This document shows positions 26,957 to 40,202 of a stretch of 64,000 nt of DNA, piece after piece. The notes beneath the pieces were generated by a model. That model ran no database searches, was not told the origin of the DNA, and worked only from the letters and a program-made list of their open reading frames with translations. The DNA comes from Gallaecimonas sp. GXIMD4217 (GTDB lineage Bacteria > Pseudomonadota > Gammaproteobacteria > Enterobacterales > Gallaecimonadaceae), in assembly GCF_038087665.1 (NCBI RefSeq), contig NZ_CP149925.1:675455-739454 (forward strand). Direction: 5' to 3'. The translations under genes and the position numbers were made by a program. Every line of letters starts with the position of its first letter. Positions within the stretch are counted from its first letter, which is position 1.

Positions 26957-29143
26957 ATGGTCTCGGTGCGCGACCACCTGAAATCCCGGGCATCCCAAGA
27001 CGAGTGGCTGGCGGAGCTGAAGCTCTCCGAGCGCCACCAGGGCCTGATGAACAAGGCCATCGCCGCGGTCAAGGCCCTGGATGAGGCCGAGCCGATGCTG
27101 GACGCCGGCCTGGAGCTGGTGGAGATCCTCGACACCCTCAGCATGGACGGCGACACCTTCGTGGCCGCCATCCTCTATAGGCCCTACCAGAACAAGCTCA
27201 TCGACCGCGAGCTGGTCACGGAGGACTTCGGCGAGGCCATAGCCGCGCTGCTGAATTCGGTGCTGGACATGGACGCCATCCGCACCCTGCACAATGCCGC
27301 CAGCTCCGCCGCCCAGGTGGACAGGGTCAGGCGCATGGTGCTGAGCATGGTCAACGACGTGCGCGCCGTGGTCATCAAGCTTTCGGACGCCATCTGCGAG
27401 CTTCGCGAGGTCAAGAACGCCGACGAGGAGACCCGGGTGCTGGTGGCCAAGGACGCCGCCAACCTCTATGCGCCCCTGGCCAACCGCCTCGGCATCGGCC
27501 AGCTCAAGTGGGAGCTGGAGGATCTGGCCTTTCGCTACCTGCATCCCGACACCTACAAGCGCATCGCCAGGCTGCTGGATGAGCGCCGGGTGGACAGGGA
27601 GGAGTACATCCAGGATTTCGTGGCCGGCCTGAACCAGGCCCTGAAGGCCGAGGGTATCCAGGCCCAGGTCTACGGCCGTCCCAAGCACATTTATTCCATC
27701 TGGAAGAAGATGCAGAACAAGCAGCTGTCCTTCGACGAGCTGTTCGACGTGCGGGCGGTGCGCATCATAGTGGAGCGTCTCCAGGACTGCTACGGCGCCC
27801 TGGGGGTGGTGCACACCCAGTTCCGCCACATCCCCAACGAATTCGACGACTACGTGGCCAACCCCAAGCCCAACGGTTACCAGTCCATCCACACCGTGGT
27901 GGTGGGCCCCAAGGGCAAGACGGTGGAGATCCAGATCCGCACCCAGCAGATGCACGACAACGCCGAGCTGGGCGTGGCCGCCCACTGGGCCTACAAGGAA
28001 GGGGGCAAGGGCTCCAAGGAAAGGGCCCTGGAAGACAAGGTGGCCTGGCTCAGGAAGATCCTGCTGTGGCAGGAGGAGATGGCCGACGCCGGCGATCTGG
28101 TGGAGGAACTCAAGAACCAGGTGGTGGAAGACCGGGTCTACGTGTTCACCCCCAAGGGCGACGTCATCGACATGCCCGCCGGCGCCACGCCGCTGGATTT
28201 CGCCTACCACATCCATTCCATGGTTGGCCACCGCTGCATCGGCGCCAAGATCTCCGGGCGCATCGTGCCCTTCACCTACCAGCTGCAGACCGGCGACCAG
28301 GTGGAGATCCTCACCGGCAAGGAGCCCAACCCCAGCCGTGACTGGCTCAACCCGCACCTGGGCTTCGTGCGCTCCGGCCGGGCCAGGGCCAAGATCCAGC
28401 ACTGGTTCAAGCTCCAGGACCGCGACAAGAACCTGGCCGCCGGCCGGGAGATCCTGGAGCGGGAGCTGGAGCGCCTGGGCCTGACCCTGCACGACGCCGC
28501 CCCGGCGGTGGAACGCTTCAACATGACCAACCTGGACGACCTGCTCACCGCCATCGGTGGCGGTGACGTGCGGCTCAACCAGGTGCTCAACTACCTGCAG
28601 GGTCACCACTTCAAGACCGAAAAGTCCGACGAAGAGGCCATCGCCGAGCTGATCGCCCAGAAATCGTCGGCCAACCGCAAGGCCGGCAAGAGCCCCTTCG
28701 TGGTGCAGGGGGTGGGCAACCTGCTCACCCATATCGCCGGCTGCTGCCAGCCGGTGCCCGGTGACGACATCATCGGCTACATCACCCAGGGCAAGGGCAT
28801 CTCGGTGCACAGGGCCGACTGCGAGCAGCTGGTCAACCTGGCCAAGCAGCACATGGAAAGGGTGGTGGAAATCGACTGGGGCGCCGACCCCGGCCACGGC
28901 TACCAGATCAGCATCCGGGTGGTGGCCGCCGACCGTACCGGCCTGCTGCGCGACATCACCACCATACTGGCCAACGAGAAGGTCAGCGTGCAGTCCATGC
29001 GCAGCCATATCGACAGGACCTCCAACGCCAGCACGGTGGAGCTGGATCTGGAGATCTCCCGCCTGGAGCTGCTGGGCAAGGTGCTGGCCCGCATCGGCCA
29101 GCTGCCGGACGTGTTCGAAGCCAAGAGGATCACCCAGAAGTAA
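26957..29143 (+). CDS. relA: (p)ppGpp synthetase RelA
   Basis: 728 residues, ribosome-associated GTP pyrophosphokinase of the stringent response. Order: inactive HD-like domain (about 30-190), synthetase (about 240-370; RPKHIYSIWKKM, GYQSIHTVVVGP), TGS (about 395-460, VYVFTPKGDVIDMPAGATPLDFAY in part), zinc-finger/helical region with a GCCQP motif (about 595) and C-terminal ACT (about 650-728). Lies directly after rlmD, and its stop overlaps mazG by 1 nt. ATG 26957 follows GAGGAGGTGAT. Confidence 0.95.
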   Translation: MVSVRDHLKSRASQDEWLAELKLSERHQGLMNKAIAAVKALDEAEPMLDAGLELVEILDTLSMDGDTFVAAILYRPYQNKLIDRELVTEDFGEAIAALLNSVLDMDAIRTLHNAASSAAQVDRVRRMVLSMVNDVRAVVIKLSDAICELREVKNADEETRVLVAKDAANLYAPLANRLGIGQLKWELEDLAFRYLHPDTYKRIARLLDERRVDREEYIQDFVAGLNQALKAEGIQAQVYGRPKHIYSIWKKMQNKQLSFDELFDVRAVRIIVERLQDCYGALGVVHTQFRHIPNEFDDYVANPKPNGYQSIHTVVVGPKGKTVEIQIRTQQMHDNAELGVAAHWAYKEGGKGSKERALEDKVAWLRKILLWQEEMADAGDLVEELKNQVVEDRVYVFTPKGDVIDMPAGATPLDFAYHIHSMVGHRCIGAKISGRIVPFTYQLQTGDQVEILTGKEPNPSRDWLNPHLGFVRSGRARAKIQHWFKLQDRDKNLAAGREILERELERLGLTLHDAAPAVERFNMTNLDDLLTAIGGGDVRLNQVLNYLQGHHFKTEKSDEEAIAELIAQKSSANRKAGKSPFVVQGVGNLLTHIAGCCQPVPGDDIIGYITQGKGISVHRADCEQLVNLAKQHMERVVEIDWGADPGHGYQISIRVVAADRTGLLRDITTILANEKVSVQSMRSHIDRTSNASTVELDLEISRLELLGKVLARIGQLPDVFEAKRITQK

Positions 29144-29937
29144 TGACCCCCATAGACAGGCTCAAGGCCATTATGGCCAGACTCAGGGATCCCGAGGGCG
29201 GCTGCCCCTGGGATCTGCAGCAAAGCTTCCAGACCATAGTGCCCCACACCCTGGAGGAGGCCTACGAGGTGGCCGACGCCATCGAGCGCGGCGACCGCAG
29301 TGACATCAAGGAGGAGCTGGGCGATCTCCTGTTCCAGGTGATCTTCTACGCCCGCCTTGGCGAGGAGGAGGGCGCCTTCGACTTCGACGCCATCGCCAGC
29401 GCCGTGTCCGACAAGCTGGAGCGCCGCCATCCCCATGTGTTTGGCGAGCTGGAAGTCGGCGACGAGACCGAGGTGCTGTCCAACTGGGAGGCCATCAAGT
29501 CCGAGGAGCGCAGGGAGAAGGGCCTGAGCGAACTGCCCTCGGCCCTGGACGACGTGCCCCTGGCGCTGCCGGCCCTGACCCGGGCCGCCAAGCTGCAAAA
29601 GCGCGCCGCCCGCACCGGCTTCGATTGGGCCGAGCTGGCACCCGTGCTAGCCAAGATCCACGAGGAGATAGACGAGGTCAAACAGGAGGTGGAGCAGGGC
29701 GTCTCCCGGGAGGCCCTGGAGGAGGAGCTGGGCGACCTGCTCTTTGCGGTGGTCAACCTCAATCGCCATCTCAGGGTGGATCCGGAAAGCGCCCTCAGGC
29801 GCGCCAACCAGAAGTTCGAGCGGCGCTTTCGCGGCATAGAGCGGCGGGTGTTCGAGGCCGGCCAGCAGATGAGCGAGCTGGATCTGGCCGCCCTGGACGC
29901 CCACTGGGAGGCGGTCAAGGCAACCGAAAAAGAGTGA
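29143..29937 (+). CDS. mazG: Nucleoside triphosphate pyrophosphohydrolase MazG
   Basis: 264 residues, two tandem MazG helical domains; hydrolyses (d)NTPs to NMP plus PPi and lowers ppGpp in E. coli. Metal-site ExxE patterns: EEAYEV (about 45), EELGDLLFQVIF (about 56-70), EEIDEVKQEVE (about 175) and EEELGDLLFAVVN (about 192-204). The next-door relA is consistent with a role in stringent-response balance. No mazEF toxin genes lie between relA and mazG, unlike E. coli. Confidence 0.93.
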   Translation: MTPIDRLKAIMARLRDPEGGCPWDLQQSFQTIVPHTLEEAYEVADAIERGDRSDIKEELGDLLFQVIFYARLGEEEGAFDFDAIASAVSDKLERRHPHVFGELEVGDETEVLSNWEAIKSEERREKGLSELPSALDDVPLALPALTRAAKLQKRAARTGFDWAELAPVLAKIHEEIDEVKQEVEQGVSREALEEELGDLLFAVVNLNRHLRVDPESALRRANQKFERRFRGIERRVFEAGQQMSELDLAALDAHWEAVKATEKE

Positions 29938-29940
29938 CGA

Positions 29941-29965
29941 AAAGGCCCCGCAACGGGGCCTTTTT
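29941..29965 (+). terminator. Intrinsic terminator after mazG
   Basis: A 10-bp perfect stem AAAGGCCCCG / CGGGGCCTTT with a 3-nt loop and a T-run. Closes the rlmD-relA-mazG unit. A new promoter for pyrG must lie in the following 80 bases. Confidence 0.9.
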
Positions 29966-30012
29966 CATTGTCCGGCGGCGAGCTTTTCATCTATAATGCC
30001 TTCCCGTCCTGA

Positions 30013-33037
<3,025 letters not shown>

Positions 33038-33061
33038 GAACCCGAAAGCTTGGTAGAATGG

Positions 33062-33089
33062 AAAGCCGCCAACTCTGGCGGCTTTTTTT
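33062..33089 (+). terminator. Terminator after eno
   Basis: A 9-bp stem AAAGCCGCC / GGCGGCTTT with a 6-nt loop and seven Ts. Upstream in-frame starts of the next gene would cross it, so that gene starts after it. Confidence 0.9.
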
Positions 33090-33127
33090 ATGGGAACCAC
33101 GCCTCCTTTTGCGGCTCTATAGACTCC

Positions 33128-33844
33128 ATGCACAGCCAGGAACTGCTCACCTTAAAGCAAGCTATTGAAAAGCCAGGGGCTTATTGGCCCTGGCTGGCGG
33201 TTGCCGTGGTGGTGCACCTGCTGCTGCTGTGGGGCCTGGGCCGGCACTGGACCCTGCCCAAGGCCCCCGAGTTCCGGCCGCCGTCCCTGAAGGCCCGGCT
33301 CTATCATCCGCCGCCCGAGCCGGTGGCCGAGTCCAGCCAGGCCAGCGGCGCCGAACAGCCCACCGAGCAGGCCCCGACCCAGACAGGTGAACAGTCCCCC
33401 GCCGGCGAGAGCCAGCCGGCCAGTGCGGAGCCGGGCGGCGCCAGCCGGGAGCCTGTGCCGGACAAGATGCCGCGCATCAGCCTGCCCGGCCGGGAGGCGC
33501 CCGAGCCCGGCCAGGGCGACCTGCAGAGCCGGTTGCGGCAGAGCCTTGAACGCATCCAGGGCCAGGCCCAGAGCCAATGGCTGCAGGAGCAGGAGCGCGG
33601 CCCAGAGGTGCTGCCCAGGCCCAAGCGCAAGCGCCGGGAAAGCCAGGTCATCGCCATGGGCGGCGACATGGAGCTGCACATCAACCCGGACGGCAGCTGC
33701 GCCGTGACCCAGACCATCCAGGGCCTGCAGGGGCCGGTGAAGGTGTGGATGGGCACCACCGGCTGCCCGGCGGACGGCCGCGTTACCCGGCAATGGCGGG
33801 AGGCCATCGCGAAACGCCTGGCCAGGTACAAGAACACTAATTAA
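33128..33844 (+). CDS. Membrane-anchored Pro/Glu-rich protein of unknown function
   Basis: 238 residues. One hydrophobic segment at about 17-37 (WPWLAVAVVVHLLLLWGLG) anchors the N-terminus. Residues about 50-125 are a Pro, Gln, Ser and Glu-rich, low-complexity linker; a basic patch (RPKRKRRES) lies near 165. The C-terminal 65 residues form a compact domain with two Cys (SCAV, GCPADGR). The overall plan resembles TonB or periplasmic tethering proteins, but no TonB C-domain motif is visible. ATG 33128 is chosen because it follows the terminator. Confidence 0.55.
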   Translation: MHSQELLTLKQAIEKPGAYWPWLAVAVVVHLLLLWGLGRHWTLPKAPEFRPPSLKARLYHPPPEPVAESSQASGAEQPTEQAPTQTGEQSPAGESQPASAEPGGASREPVPDKMPRISLPGREAPEPGQGDLQSRLRQSLERIQGQAQSQWLQEQERGPEVLPRPKRKRRESQVIAMGGDMELHINPDGSCAVTQTIQGLQGPVKVWMGTTGCPADGRVTRQWREAIAKRLARYKNTN

Positions 33845-33902
33845 AGCAATTACTTGCGAAGGGCTCTATAGTGAGAGCATGACCGAATCGGGGAGCAGGA
33901 TC

Positions 33903-34970
33903 ATGACCTTAGCCGCGCCCACAGTGATGCAACCCTCCTGGCCCGCCAGGCGGGTGCTGATCGGCCTGGCGCTGCTGGTGCTGGCGGTGTTCACGGTCTG
34001 GGATATCGTCTGGCTGGGCTGGTCCCACCCCCTGCTGCAGTGGCTGCTCAGCTGCCGCTTCGTGCTGCAATGGCTGCCGCTGCTGTCGCTGTTTTTCGCC
34101 AGCCTGCACACCCTGTCCGAGCACCAGTTCCGCCGCCAGCAATGGTGGTGCTGGGTGCTGGTAGGCCTGGGCACCGCCATCATCACGGTGCTGCCGGCCT
34201 TCCACCAATTGCCGGTGCTGAGCTTCAACGGCCAGTTCATCCTGCTGCTGTTCGGCTTCTTCGTCACCACCCTGCACTGGCCCCAGAAGCTGGCGGCGGC
34301 GCTGATCGTGATCCTTTGCCAGCTGGGGCTGGTCATGATGGCCGAGGGCTTCAGCGACCAATGGCTCAACCACGGCATCTACCTGGGCATGGCGCTGGTG
34401 GTGGGGGGCGTGGCCTCGGTGCAGCACGACCAGCTGGTGGAGGCGGTACATGACCAGACCAAGCGCCTGCGGCACATGGCCGAGACCGACGCCCTGACCG
34501 GCATCGACAACAGGTACAGGTTCGAGCGCCATTTGGATACCCTGATCGACCAGGGCGCGCCCTTTGCCCTGGCCATCATCGACGTGGACCACTTCAAGGC
34601 CTACAACGACGAGGCCGGCCACCTGGCCGGGGACCAGTGCCTGGCCAGCCTGGCCAAGCTGCTCAGCGATGACGGCCACCAGCACCTGGCCCGCTACGGT
34701 GGCGAGGAGTTCGTGGCCTGGCAGCCCGTGGAGAGTTTCGAGGAGGCCGAGGCCTGGGGCGAGGCCCTGGTCGCCAAGGTGCGCAATGCCCAGATGCTGC
34801 ACCCCTGTTCGCCCCAGGGGCCCTGGCTGACGGTCAGCGTCGGGGTGACCCTGGCCCAGGACAGCAACAGGCGCGCCATACTGAGCCGGGCCGACGCCGC
34901 CCTCTACGAGGCCAAGGCCCAGGGACGAGACAGAGCCGTATTCAAAGTGCCACAAGGAGAGAACGCGTGA
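33903..34970 (+). CDS. Membrane diguanylate cyclase (GGDEF family)
   Basis: 355 residues from ATG 33903. Five to six hydrophobic segments (about 18-175) are followed by a GGDEF domain with GGEEF at 266-270 and the preceding Asp (AIIDVDHFK). It should make cyclic-di-GMP. The RxxD inhibitory I-site is not found at the expected place, so product feedback may be absent. An in-frame ATG at 33879 would add eight residues; the GGGGAG site favours 33903. Stop overlaps the next gene by 4 nt. Confidence 0.85.
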   Translation: MTLAAPTVMQPSWPARRVLIGLALLVLAVFTVWDIVWLGWSHPLLQWLLSCRFVLQWLPLLSLFFASLHTLSEHQFRRQQWWCWVLVGLGTAIITVLPAFHQLPVLSFNGQFILLLFGFFVTTLHWPQKLAAALIVILCQLGLVMMAEGFSDQWLNHGIYLGMALVVGGVASVQHDQLVEAVHDQTKRLRHMAETDALTGIDNRYRFERHLDTLIDQGAPFALAIIDVDHFKAYNDEAGHLAGDQCLASLAKLLSDDGHQHLARYGGEEFVAWQPVESFEEAEAWGEALVAKVRNAQMLHPCSPQGPWLTVSVGVTLAQDSNRRAILSRADAALYEAKAQGRDRAVFKVPQGENA

Positions 34971-35644
34971 GTCAAAGATGGACCAGCCAGCACCCGCAGT
35001 TGCTGCAGCTCTACACCCTGCCCACCCCCAATGGTCAGAAGGTCTCCATCGCCCTGGAGGAGCTGGGCATTCCCTACGAGGTGCACCGGGTGGACATCGG
35101 CCGTGATGAGCAGTTCCTGCCCGAGTTCCTGGCCATCAACCCCAACAACAAGATCCCGGCCATAGTGGATCCCGACGGCCCCGACGGCGAGCCCCTGACC
35201 CTGTTCGAGTCCGGCGCCATCCTGCTGTACCTGGCCGAGAAGACCGGTAGGCTGCTGCCCGCCGAGCCGGCCCGGCGCATCCAGTGCATCCAGTGGCTGA
35301 TGTTCCAGATGGCCGGCATCGGTCCCATGTTCGGCCAGTTCGGCCATTTCCATAAATACGCCGGCGACAGGTGCAACCACCCTTATCCCAAGGCCCGCTA
35401 CGGCAACGAGGCCAGGCGGCTGCTGGGGGTAGTGGAACAGCGCCTGGCAGGCCGCAAGTTCATCATGGACGACGACTTCACCATCGCCGACATCGCCACC
35501 TTCCCCTGGGTGGATTGCCTGATCCGCTATTACGACGCCGCCGACCATCTTGGCCTGGACAACTATCCGCAGCTGATGGACTGGTACCGGCGCTGCATGG
35601 CCAGGCCGGCCAGCCAGCGCGGCAAGGACGTGGGTGGCGAGTAA
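34967..35644 (+). CDS. Glutathione S-transferase, YfcG/YghU (nu-class) type
   Basis: 225 residues. Thioredoxin-like N-domain with LYTLPTPNGQKVSIALEELG (about 16-35) and the FESGAILLYLAEKTGRLLP signature (about 82-100). C-terminal helical domain has DDFTIADIATFPWV. Nu-class enzymes have disulfide-bond reductase activity with glutathione rather than classic transferase activity. GTG 34967 overlaps the diguanylate cyclase stop (GTGA). Confidence 0.85.
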   Translation: MSQRWTSQHPQLLQLYTLPTPNGQKVSIALEELGIPYEVHRVDIGRDEQFLPEFLAINPNNKIPAIVDPDGPDGEPLTLFESGAILLYLAEKTGRLLPAEPARRIQCIQWLMFQMAGIGPMFGQFGHFHKYAGDRCNHPYPKARYGNEARRLLGVVEQRLAGRKFIMDDDFTIADIATFPWVDCLIRYYDAADHLGLDNYPQLMDWYRRCMARPASQRGKDVGGE

Positions 35645-35727
35645 CGGCCTGCTCTGGGTGGGCGGCCGGGCATTCCAATTGCCCGGCTCTGCCACCATAA
35701 TAGGGCTCCAAAAGCACAGGGGGCAGA

Positions 35728-36009
35728 ATGCGCATCTTCACTCTGCTGTTGCTGGTCCTGCTGGGGCTGTTGCAGTACCGCCTCTGGTGGGGCGACAACA
35801 GTGTCCAGGAACACCTGCAGCTCAAGGCCGACATCAAGCGGGTCCAGGCCCAGAACGCCGAGCTTCGCAAGCGTAACCAGCTGATGTACGTGGAAGTGCA
35901 GGATCTGCGCTCGGCCACGGCCGCCCTGGAAGAACGGGCCCGCAAGGAGCTGGGCATGATCCGTGAAGGCGAGACCTTCTACCGCGTCATTCCGGCCCAG
36001 ACCAATTAA
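35728..36009 (+). CDS. ftsB: Cell division protein FtsB
   Basis: 93 residues, bitopic inner-membrane protein: short cytosolic start, one membrane helix (about 3-18) and a periplasmic coiled coil (about 25-70) with heptad Leu/Ala pattern and the conserved ERARKELGMIREGE (about 69-82). Partners FtsL and FtsQ in the divisome. First gene of ftsB-ispD-ispF, as in E. coli. Confidence 0.93.
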   Translation: MRIFTLLLLVLLGLLQYRLWWGDNSVQEHLQLKADIKRVQAQNAELRKRNQLMYVEVQDLRSATAALEERARKELGMIREGETFYRVIPAQTN

Positions 36010-36011
36010 GC

Positions 36012-36719
36012 ATGAACAAGACACAGAAACTGGCCGTGGTGGTGCCTGCCGCCGGGGTAGGGCGCCGCATGGGCCAGGACATTCCCAAACAGTATTTGCT
36101 GCTGGACGGCCAGCCGATCCTGGGGCGGACCCTGGCGCGGCTGCTGGCCTGCGAAGAGGTGGGCCTGGTGGTGGTGGCCCTGGGCGAGGACGACCCCTGG
36201 TTCGAGGCGCTGCCGCTGGCCAGGGACCCCCGTATTCTCAAGGTTCGGGGCGGCGCCGAACGGGCCCATTCGGTGTTGGCCGGCCTCAAGGCCCTGGATG
36301 AGCAGGCCTATCCCTGGGTCATGGTCCACGACGCTGCCCGGCCGCTGGTCACCAATACCGATCTGGTCCTGCTCATGGACCAGGCCCGCCAGGGCCGGGG
36401 CGCCATACTGGCGGCGCCGGTGGTGGACACCATGAAGCTGGCGGACGAGACCGGCAGCATCGACGGCACCGTACCCAGGGAAAGGCTATGGCGGGCCTTC
36501 ACCCCCCAGTGCTTCCCCACCGCCGCCCTGCGCCAGGCCTTGGAGCAGGGCCTGGCCGACGGTGCCGCCATCACCGACGAGGCCTCGGCCATGGAACGCC
36601 AGGGCCACAAGGTGGCGCTGGTGGCCGGCCGGGAAGACAACATCAAGATCACCAATCCCCGGGATCTGGCCCTGGCAGAGTACCTGCTGGCCGCCCAGGA
36701 AAGAGAAGGCATAGCATGA
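36012..36719 (+). CDS. ispD: 2-C-methyl-D-erythritol 4-phosphate cytidylyltransferase
   Basis: 235 residues, MEP isoprenoid pathway. The nucleotide loop [20 protein letters not shown] (about 9-28), VHDAARPLV (about 105) and TPQCF in the middle are diagnostic. Two bases after ftsB and overlapping ispF by 4 nt. Confidence 0.95.
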   Translation: MNKTQKLAVVVPAAGVGRRMGQDIPKQYLLLDGQPILGRTLARLLACEEVGLVVVALGEDDPWFEALPLARDPRILKVRGGAERAHSVLAGLKALDEQAYPWVMVHDAARPLVTNTDLVLLMDQARQGRGAILAAPVVDTMKLADETGSIDGTVPRERLWRAFTPQCFPTAALRQALEQGLADGAAITDEASAMERQGHKVALVAGREDNIKITNPRDLALAEYLLAAQEREGIA

Positions 36720-37195
36720 TGCGCATAGGTCACGGTTTCGACGTGCACAAGTTCGGCGGCGACAAGCCGCTGATCCTGGGGGGCGTCACCCTTCCCCATC
36801 ACCAGGGCCTGCTGGCCCATTCCGACGGCGACGTGGTGCTGCACGCGGTCTGCGACGCCCTGCTGGGCGCCGTGGGCCTGGGCGACATAGGCCGCCACTT
36901 CCCGGATACGGATCCCAAGTGGAAAGGGGCCGACTCCCGGGATCTGCTGCGCCAGGTGGTAAGCCTGGTCAGCGAGCGCGGCTACCGGCTCGGCAACCTG
37001 GACGTGACCATAGCGGCCCAGGCGCCGAAGATGGCCCCCCATATCGAGGCCATGCGCGCCGTCATTGCCGAGGACCTGCAGGGCGCTGTGGAGGCGGTCA
37101 ACGTCAAGGCCACCACCACAGAGCGGCTCGGCTTCGTGGGCCGCGAGGAGGGCATCGCCGTGCACGCCGTGGTGCTGCTGGAGGCCCTGGCATGA
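36716..37195 (+). CDS. ispF: 2-C-methyl-D-erythritol 2,4-cyclodiphosphate synthase
   Basis: 159 residues, trimeric zinc enzyme of the MEP pathway. [13 protein letters not shown] with the metal Asp and His, [17 protein letters not shown] (about 35-51) and [20 protein letters not shown] near the C-terminus. Two adjacent in-frame ATGs (36716 and 36719) are possible; the first overlaps the ispD stop, the second matches the E. coli start. Confidence 0.95.
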   Translation: MMRIGHGFDVHKFGGDKPLILGGVTLPHHQGLLAHSDGDVVLHAVCDALLGAVGLGDIGRHFPDTDPKWKGADSRDLLRQVVSLVSERGYRLGNLDVTIAAQAPKMAPHIEAMRAVIAEDLQGAVEAVNVKATTTERLGFVGREEGIAVHAVVLLEALA

Positions 37196-38238
37196 ACTGG
37201 GCGTACGCACATGGCAAGCCCAAGGCCAAAGGCGTTATCCGCAGCCAGTGGCAGGACTTCGTGGTCACCGAGGAGCTGGGCTTCGAACTGAGCGGCGAGG
37301 GCGAGCACCTCTGGGTGGAGATCGAGAAGCAGGGCCTGAACAGCCAGGACGTGATCCGCCTGCTGGCCAAGGCCGCCGGCATCCCCCAGCGCCAGGTGGG
37401 CCACAGCGGCCTCAAGGACAAGCACGGCGTCACCCGCCAGTGGTTGTCGCTGTGGCTGCCCGGCAAGGCGGCGCCGGATCTCAGCGGCCTCGAAAGCGAA
37501 CAGCTGCGCATCCTGCAGGTGCACAAGCACAACCGCAAGCTCAGGCCCGGCAGCCACAGGGCCAACGGCTTTATCCTCAAGGTCAGGGAGCTGGCGGATG
37601 CCGAGGCGCTGGCAGAGCGCCTGGCGCTGATCCAGGCCCAGGGCGTGCCCAATTACTTTGGCGAGCAGCGCTTCGGCTTCGATAACCACAACCTGGAACT
37701 GTTCCGCCAGCTGGTGGACGGCCAGCCCATGCGCAAGAACCGCCAGTCCATGGCCATCTCCGCCGCCCGCTCCTGGCTGTTCAACCAGGTGGTGTCCAGG
37801 CGCATCGAACAGGGCCTGCACAGGACCGTCCGGCCCGGCGACTGCCTGATGCTGGCCGGCTCGCGCAGCCGTTTCGTGGCCAAGGCCGAGGAGCTGGCCG
37901 AGCTGCAGCGGCGCCTGGCCGAGCGGGATCTCAACCTGAGCGCGCCGCTGTGGGGCCAGGGCGAACCGGGCGCCGAAGGCGAGGCCGCCGACTGGGAACG
38001 CCAGGCCCTGGCCGATCAGGCGGAATTCATGGCCGGCCTGGAGGCCATTGGCGCCGACATGGACCGGCGGCCGCTGTGGCTCTACCCGGCGGACATGAAC
38101 TGGCAGCTGGCGGGTGACGAGCTGCAGCTGAGCTTCAGCCTGCCCTCCGGCGCCTTTGCCACCAGCGTGCTCAGAGAGCTGGTATGTTATCAGGACCATT
38201 TCCGAGCCGAGGTGAAGGATGCGGATACTGCTCAGTAA
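37192..38238 (+). CDS. truD: tRNA pseudouridine(13) synthase
   Basis: 348 residues. Catalytic Asp76 sits in [13 protein letters not shown] (73-85). The NYFGEQRFG segment (about 151-159) and the C-terminal [14 protein letters not shown] complete the TruD core. ATG overlaps the ispF stop, and truD's last 20 bases overlap surE. Confidence 0.94.
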   Translation: MNWAYAHGKPKAKGVIRSQWQDFVVTEELGFELSGEGEHLWVEIEKQGLNSQDVIRLLAKAAGIPQRQVGHSGLKDKHGVTRQWLSLWLPGKAAPDLSGLESEQLRILQVHKHNRKLRPGSHRANGFILKVRELADAEALAERLALIQAQGVPNYFGEQRFGFDNHNLELFRQLVDGQPMRKNRQSMAISAARSWLFNQVVSRRIEQGLHRTVRPGDCLMLAGSRSRFVAKAEELAELQRRLAERDLNLSAPLWGQGEPGAEGEAADWERQALADQAEFMAGLEAIGADMDRRPLWLYPADMNWQLAGDELQLSFSLPSGAFATSVLRELVCYQDHFRAEVKDADTAQ

Positions 38239-38974
38239 CGACGACGGGGTCCATGCTCCGGGCATAGCGGCCATGGCCAGGGCCCTGGCGGCCCTGGGCG
38301 AAGTCAGGGTGGTGGCGCCGGATCGCAACTGCAGTGGCGCCTCCAACTCCCTGACGTTGGAGAACCCGCTGCGGGTACAGCAGCTGGAAAACGGCTTCCA
38401 TGCCGTCAAGGGCACCCCCACCGACTGCGTGCACCTGGCCATCAACGGCCTCTGGGACGACTGGCAGCCGGATCTGGTGGTGGCCGGCATCAACGCCGGC
38501 GCCAACCTGGGCGACGACGTGCTCTACTCCGGCACCGTGGCGGCGGCCACCGAAGGGCGCCACCTGGGCCTGCCCGCCGTGGCGGTGAGCCTGGTCGGCC
38601 GCGCCCTCAACCACTACGATACCGCCGCCGAGGTGGCCACCAGCATCATCCGCGAGCTGCCCCACCATCCGCTGCCGCCCATGCACATCCTCAACATCAA
38701 TGTGCCGGATCTGCCCAGGGACGAGCTGAGCGGCGTACAGGTGACCCGGCTCGGCTACCGGCACCGGGCCGAGTCCATGATCAACACCAGGGATCCGGCC
38801 GGCCGTTCCATCTACTGGCTGGGCCCGCCGGGCAGCGGCGCCGACGCCGGCCCGGGCACCGATTTCGACGCCATCAACCAGGGCAAGGTGTCGGTGACGC
38901 CGCTGCAGATCGATCTCACCGCCCACCGCATGCTGGCGCCCCTGGCGGGCTGGATAGACAAAATCAAACCTTGA
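38219..38974 (+). CDS. surE: 5'/3'-nucleotidase SurE
   Basis: 251 residues, survival protein. [12 protein letters not shown] (4-15) holds the metal-binding Asp-Asp, and SGASNSLTL and [21 protein letters not shown] (in part, about 86-105) form the rest of the site. Start lies inside truD. First of surE-pcm-(yqaA)-nlpD-rpoS. Confidence 0.94.
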   Translation: MRILLSNDDGVHAPGIAAMARALAALGEVRVVAPDRNCSGASNSLTLENPLRVQQLENGFHAVKGTPTDCVHLAINGLWDDWQPDLVVAGINAGANLGDDVLYSGTVAAATEGRHLGLPAVAVSLVGRALNHYDTAAEVATSIIRELPHHPLPPMHILNINVPDLPRDELSGVQVTRLGYRHRAESMINTRDPAGRSIYWLGPPGSGADAGPGTDFDAINQGKVSVTPLQIDLTAHRMLAPLAGWIDKIKP

Positions 38975-38982
38975 GTGGAGTC

Positions 38983-39621
38983 ATGGCCATCAAAACCACC
39001 GGCCAAGTGGGCCGTCTGATAGACCAGTTGCAACGGGAAGGGATCCGCGACCAGCAGGTGCTCAAGGCCCTGGCCGAGGTGCCGCGCCAGCTGTTCGTGG
39101 ACGAGATCCTGGTTCACAAGGCCTACGAGAACACCGCCCTGCCCATAGGCGAGGGCCAGACCATCTCCCAGCCCTACATAGTGGCGCGCATGACCGAGCT
39201 GCTGCTGTCGCTGGGGCCCTGCCGCAAGGTGCTGGAGATAGGCACCGGCTCCGGCTACCAGACGGCGGTGCTGGCCAGGCTCTGTGAGCAGGTATTCAGC
39301 GTCGAGCGGATAAAATCCCTGCAGTACCAGGCCAGGCGCCGGCTGCTGCAGCTGGATCTGCACAACGTCAAGATGAAGCACGGCGACGGCTGGAAGGGCT
39401 GGCGCAGCCAGGCTCCCTTCGACGGCATCCTGGTGACGGCGGCGCCGGCGGAGCTGCCGGTGGCGCTGCTGGAACAGCTGGCCGACGGCGGCGTGCTGGT
39501 GGTGCCCGTGGGCACCGACCGGCAGGTACTGAAGCTGATCCAGCGCCAGGGCGATCGCTTTGTGGAACAGGACATGGAATGGGTACGCTTCGTGCCCTTG
39601 GTGAAAGGGGATTTGCAGTGA
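38983..39621 (+). CDS. pcm: Protein-L-isoaspartate O-methyltransferase
   Basis: 212 residues. Repairs isoaspartyl residues using SAM. Motifs: [13 protein letters not shown] (about 53-65), [16 protein letters not shown] (about 80-95) and [11 protein letters not shown] 38983 gives [10 protein letters not shown]; a TTG four codons upstream is possible. Overlaps the next gene by 4 nt (GTGA). Confidence 0.94.
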   Translation: MAIKTTGQVGRLIDQLQREGIRDQQVLKALAEVPRQLFVDEILVHKAYENTALPIGEGQTISQPYIVARMTELLLSLGPCRKVLEIGTGSGYQTAVLARLCEQVFSVERIKSLQYQARRRLLQLDLHNVKMKHGDGWKGWRSQAPFDGILVTAAPAELPVALLEQLADGGVLVVPVGTDRQVLKLIQRQGDRFVEQDMEWVRFVPLVKGDLQ

Positions 39622-40196
39622 GGATCTTTTCAGCCCTCTACGACAGGGTCATGCTCTGGGCCCGCCATCCCAGGGCCAGTGTGTTCCTGGGCACCATGAG
39701 CTTCGCCGAATCGGTGATATGGCCGGTGCCCGTCGACGTGATGCTGGCACCCATGGCCCTGGCCAAGCCCCAGCAGGCCTGGCGCTACGCCCTGATCGCC
39801 ACCCTCACCTCGGTGCTGGGTGGCCTGTTCGGCTATGCCCTGGGCTGGCTGCTGTTCGAGCCCGTGGTCATGCCGCTGATCCAATGGGCCGGCTATGAAG
39901 ACAAGCTGGCCAGGACCCAGGCCTGGTTTGCCGACTACGGCATCTGGGTGATCCTGCTGGCGGGCTTCTCGCCGCTGCCCTATAAGGTGTTCACCGTCAC
40001 CGCCGGCCTGATGCAGATGATGCTGCTGCCCTTCATGCTGATGTCCCTGGTGGGCAGGGCGGCCCGCTTCTACCTGGTGGCCGGGCTGATGAAGGCTGGC
40101 GGCGCTCGCATGGAAGCCAGGCTCAGGCACATCATCGACTGGCTGGGCTGGGCCACGATAGTGCTGGCCCTGGTGCTCTACCTGTTGCTGAGGTAA
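39618..40196 (+). CDS. yqaA: YqaA/DedA-family membrane protein
   Basis: 192 residues, inner membrane, SNARE-associated (DedA) superfamily. Family traits: [20 protein letters not shown] (residues about 29-48) with paired Pro, a GGLFGYALG turn and [15 protein letters not shown] (about 122-136), the re-entrant Pro/Lys motif. Likely a lipid flippase-like protein (known for relatives, inferred here). The GTG start overlaps the pcm stop. Confidence 0.82.
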   Translation: MRIFSALYDRVMLWARHPRASVFLGTMSFAESVIWPVPVDVMLAPMALAKPQQAWRYALIATLTSVLGGLFGYALGWLLFEPVVMPLIQWAGYEDKLARTQAWFADYGIWVILLAGFSPLPYKVFTVTAGLMQMMLLPFMLMSLVGRAARFYLVAGLMKAGGARMEARLRHIIDWLGWATIVLALVLYLLLR

Positions 40197-40202
40197 CGGC
40201 CG

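Noticed and set aside
26663..29008. Minus-strand frame of 781 codons opposite relA
   Set aside because: RelA has all domains in the plus frame; the antisense product has no motif and biased composition.
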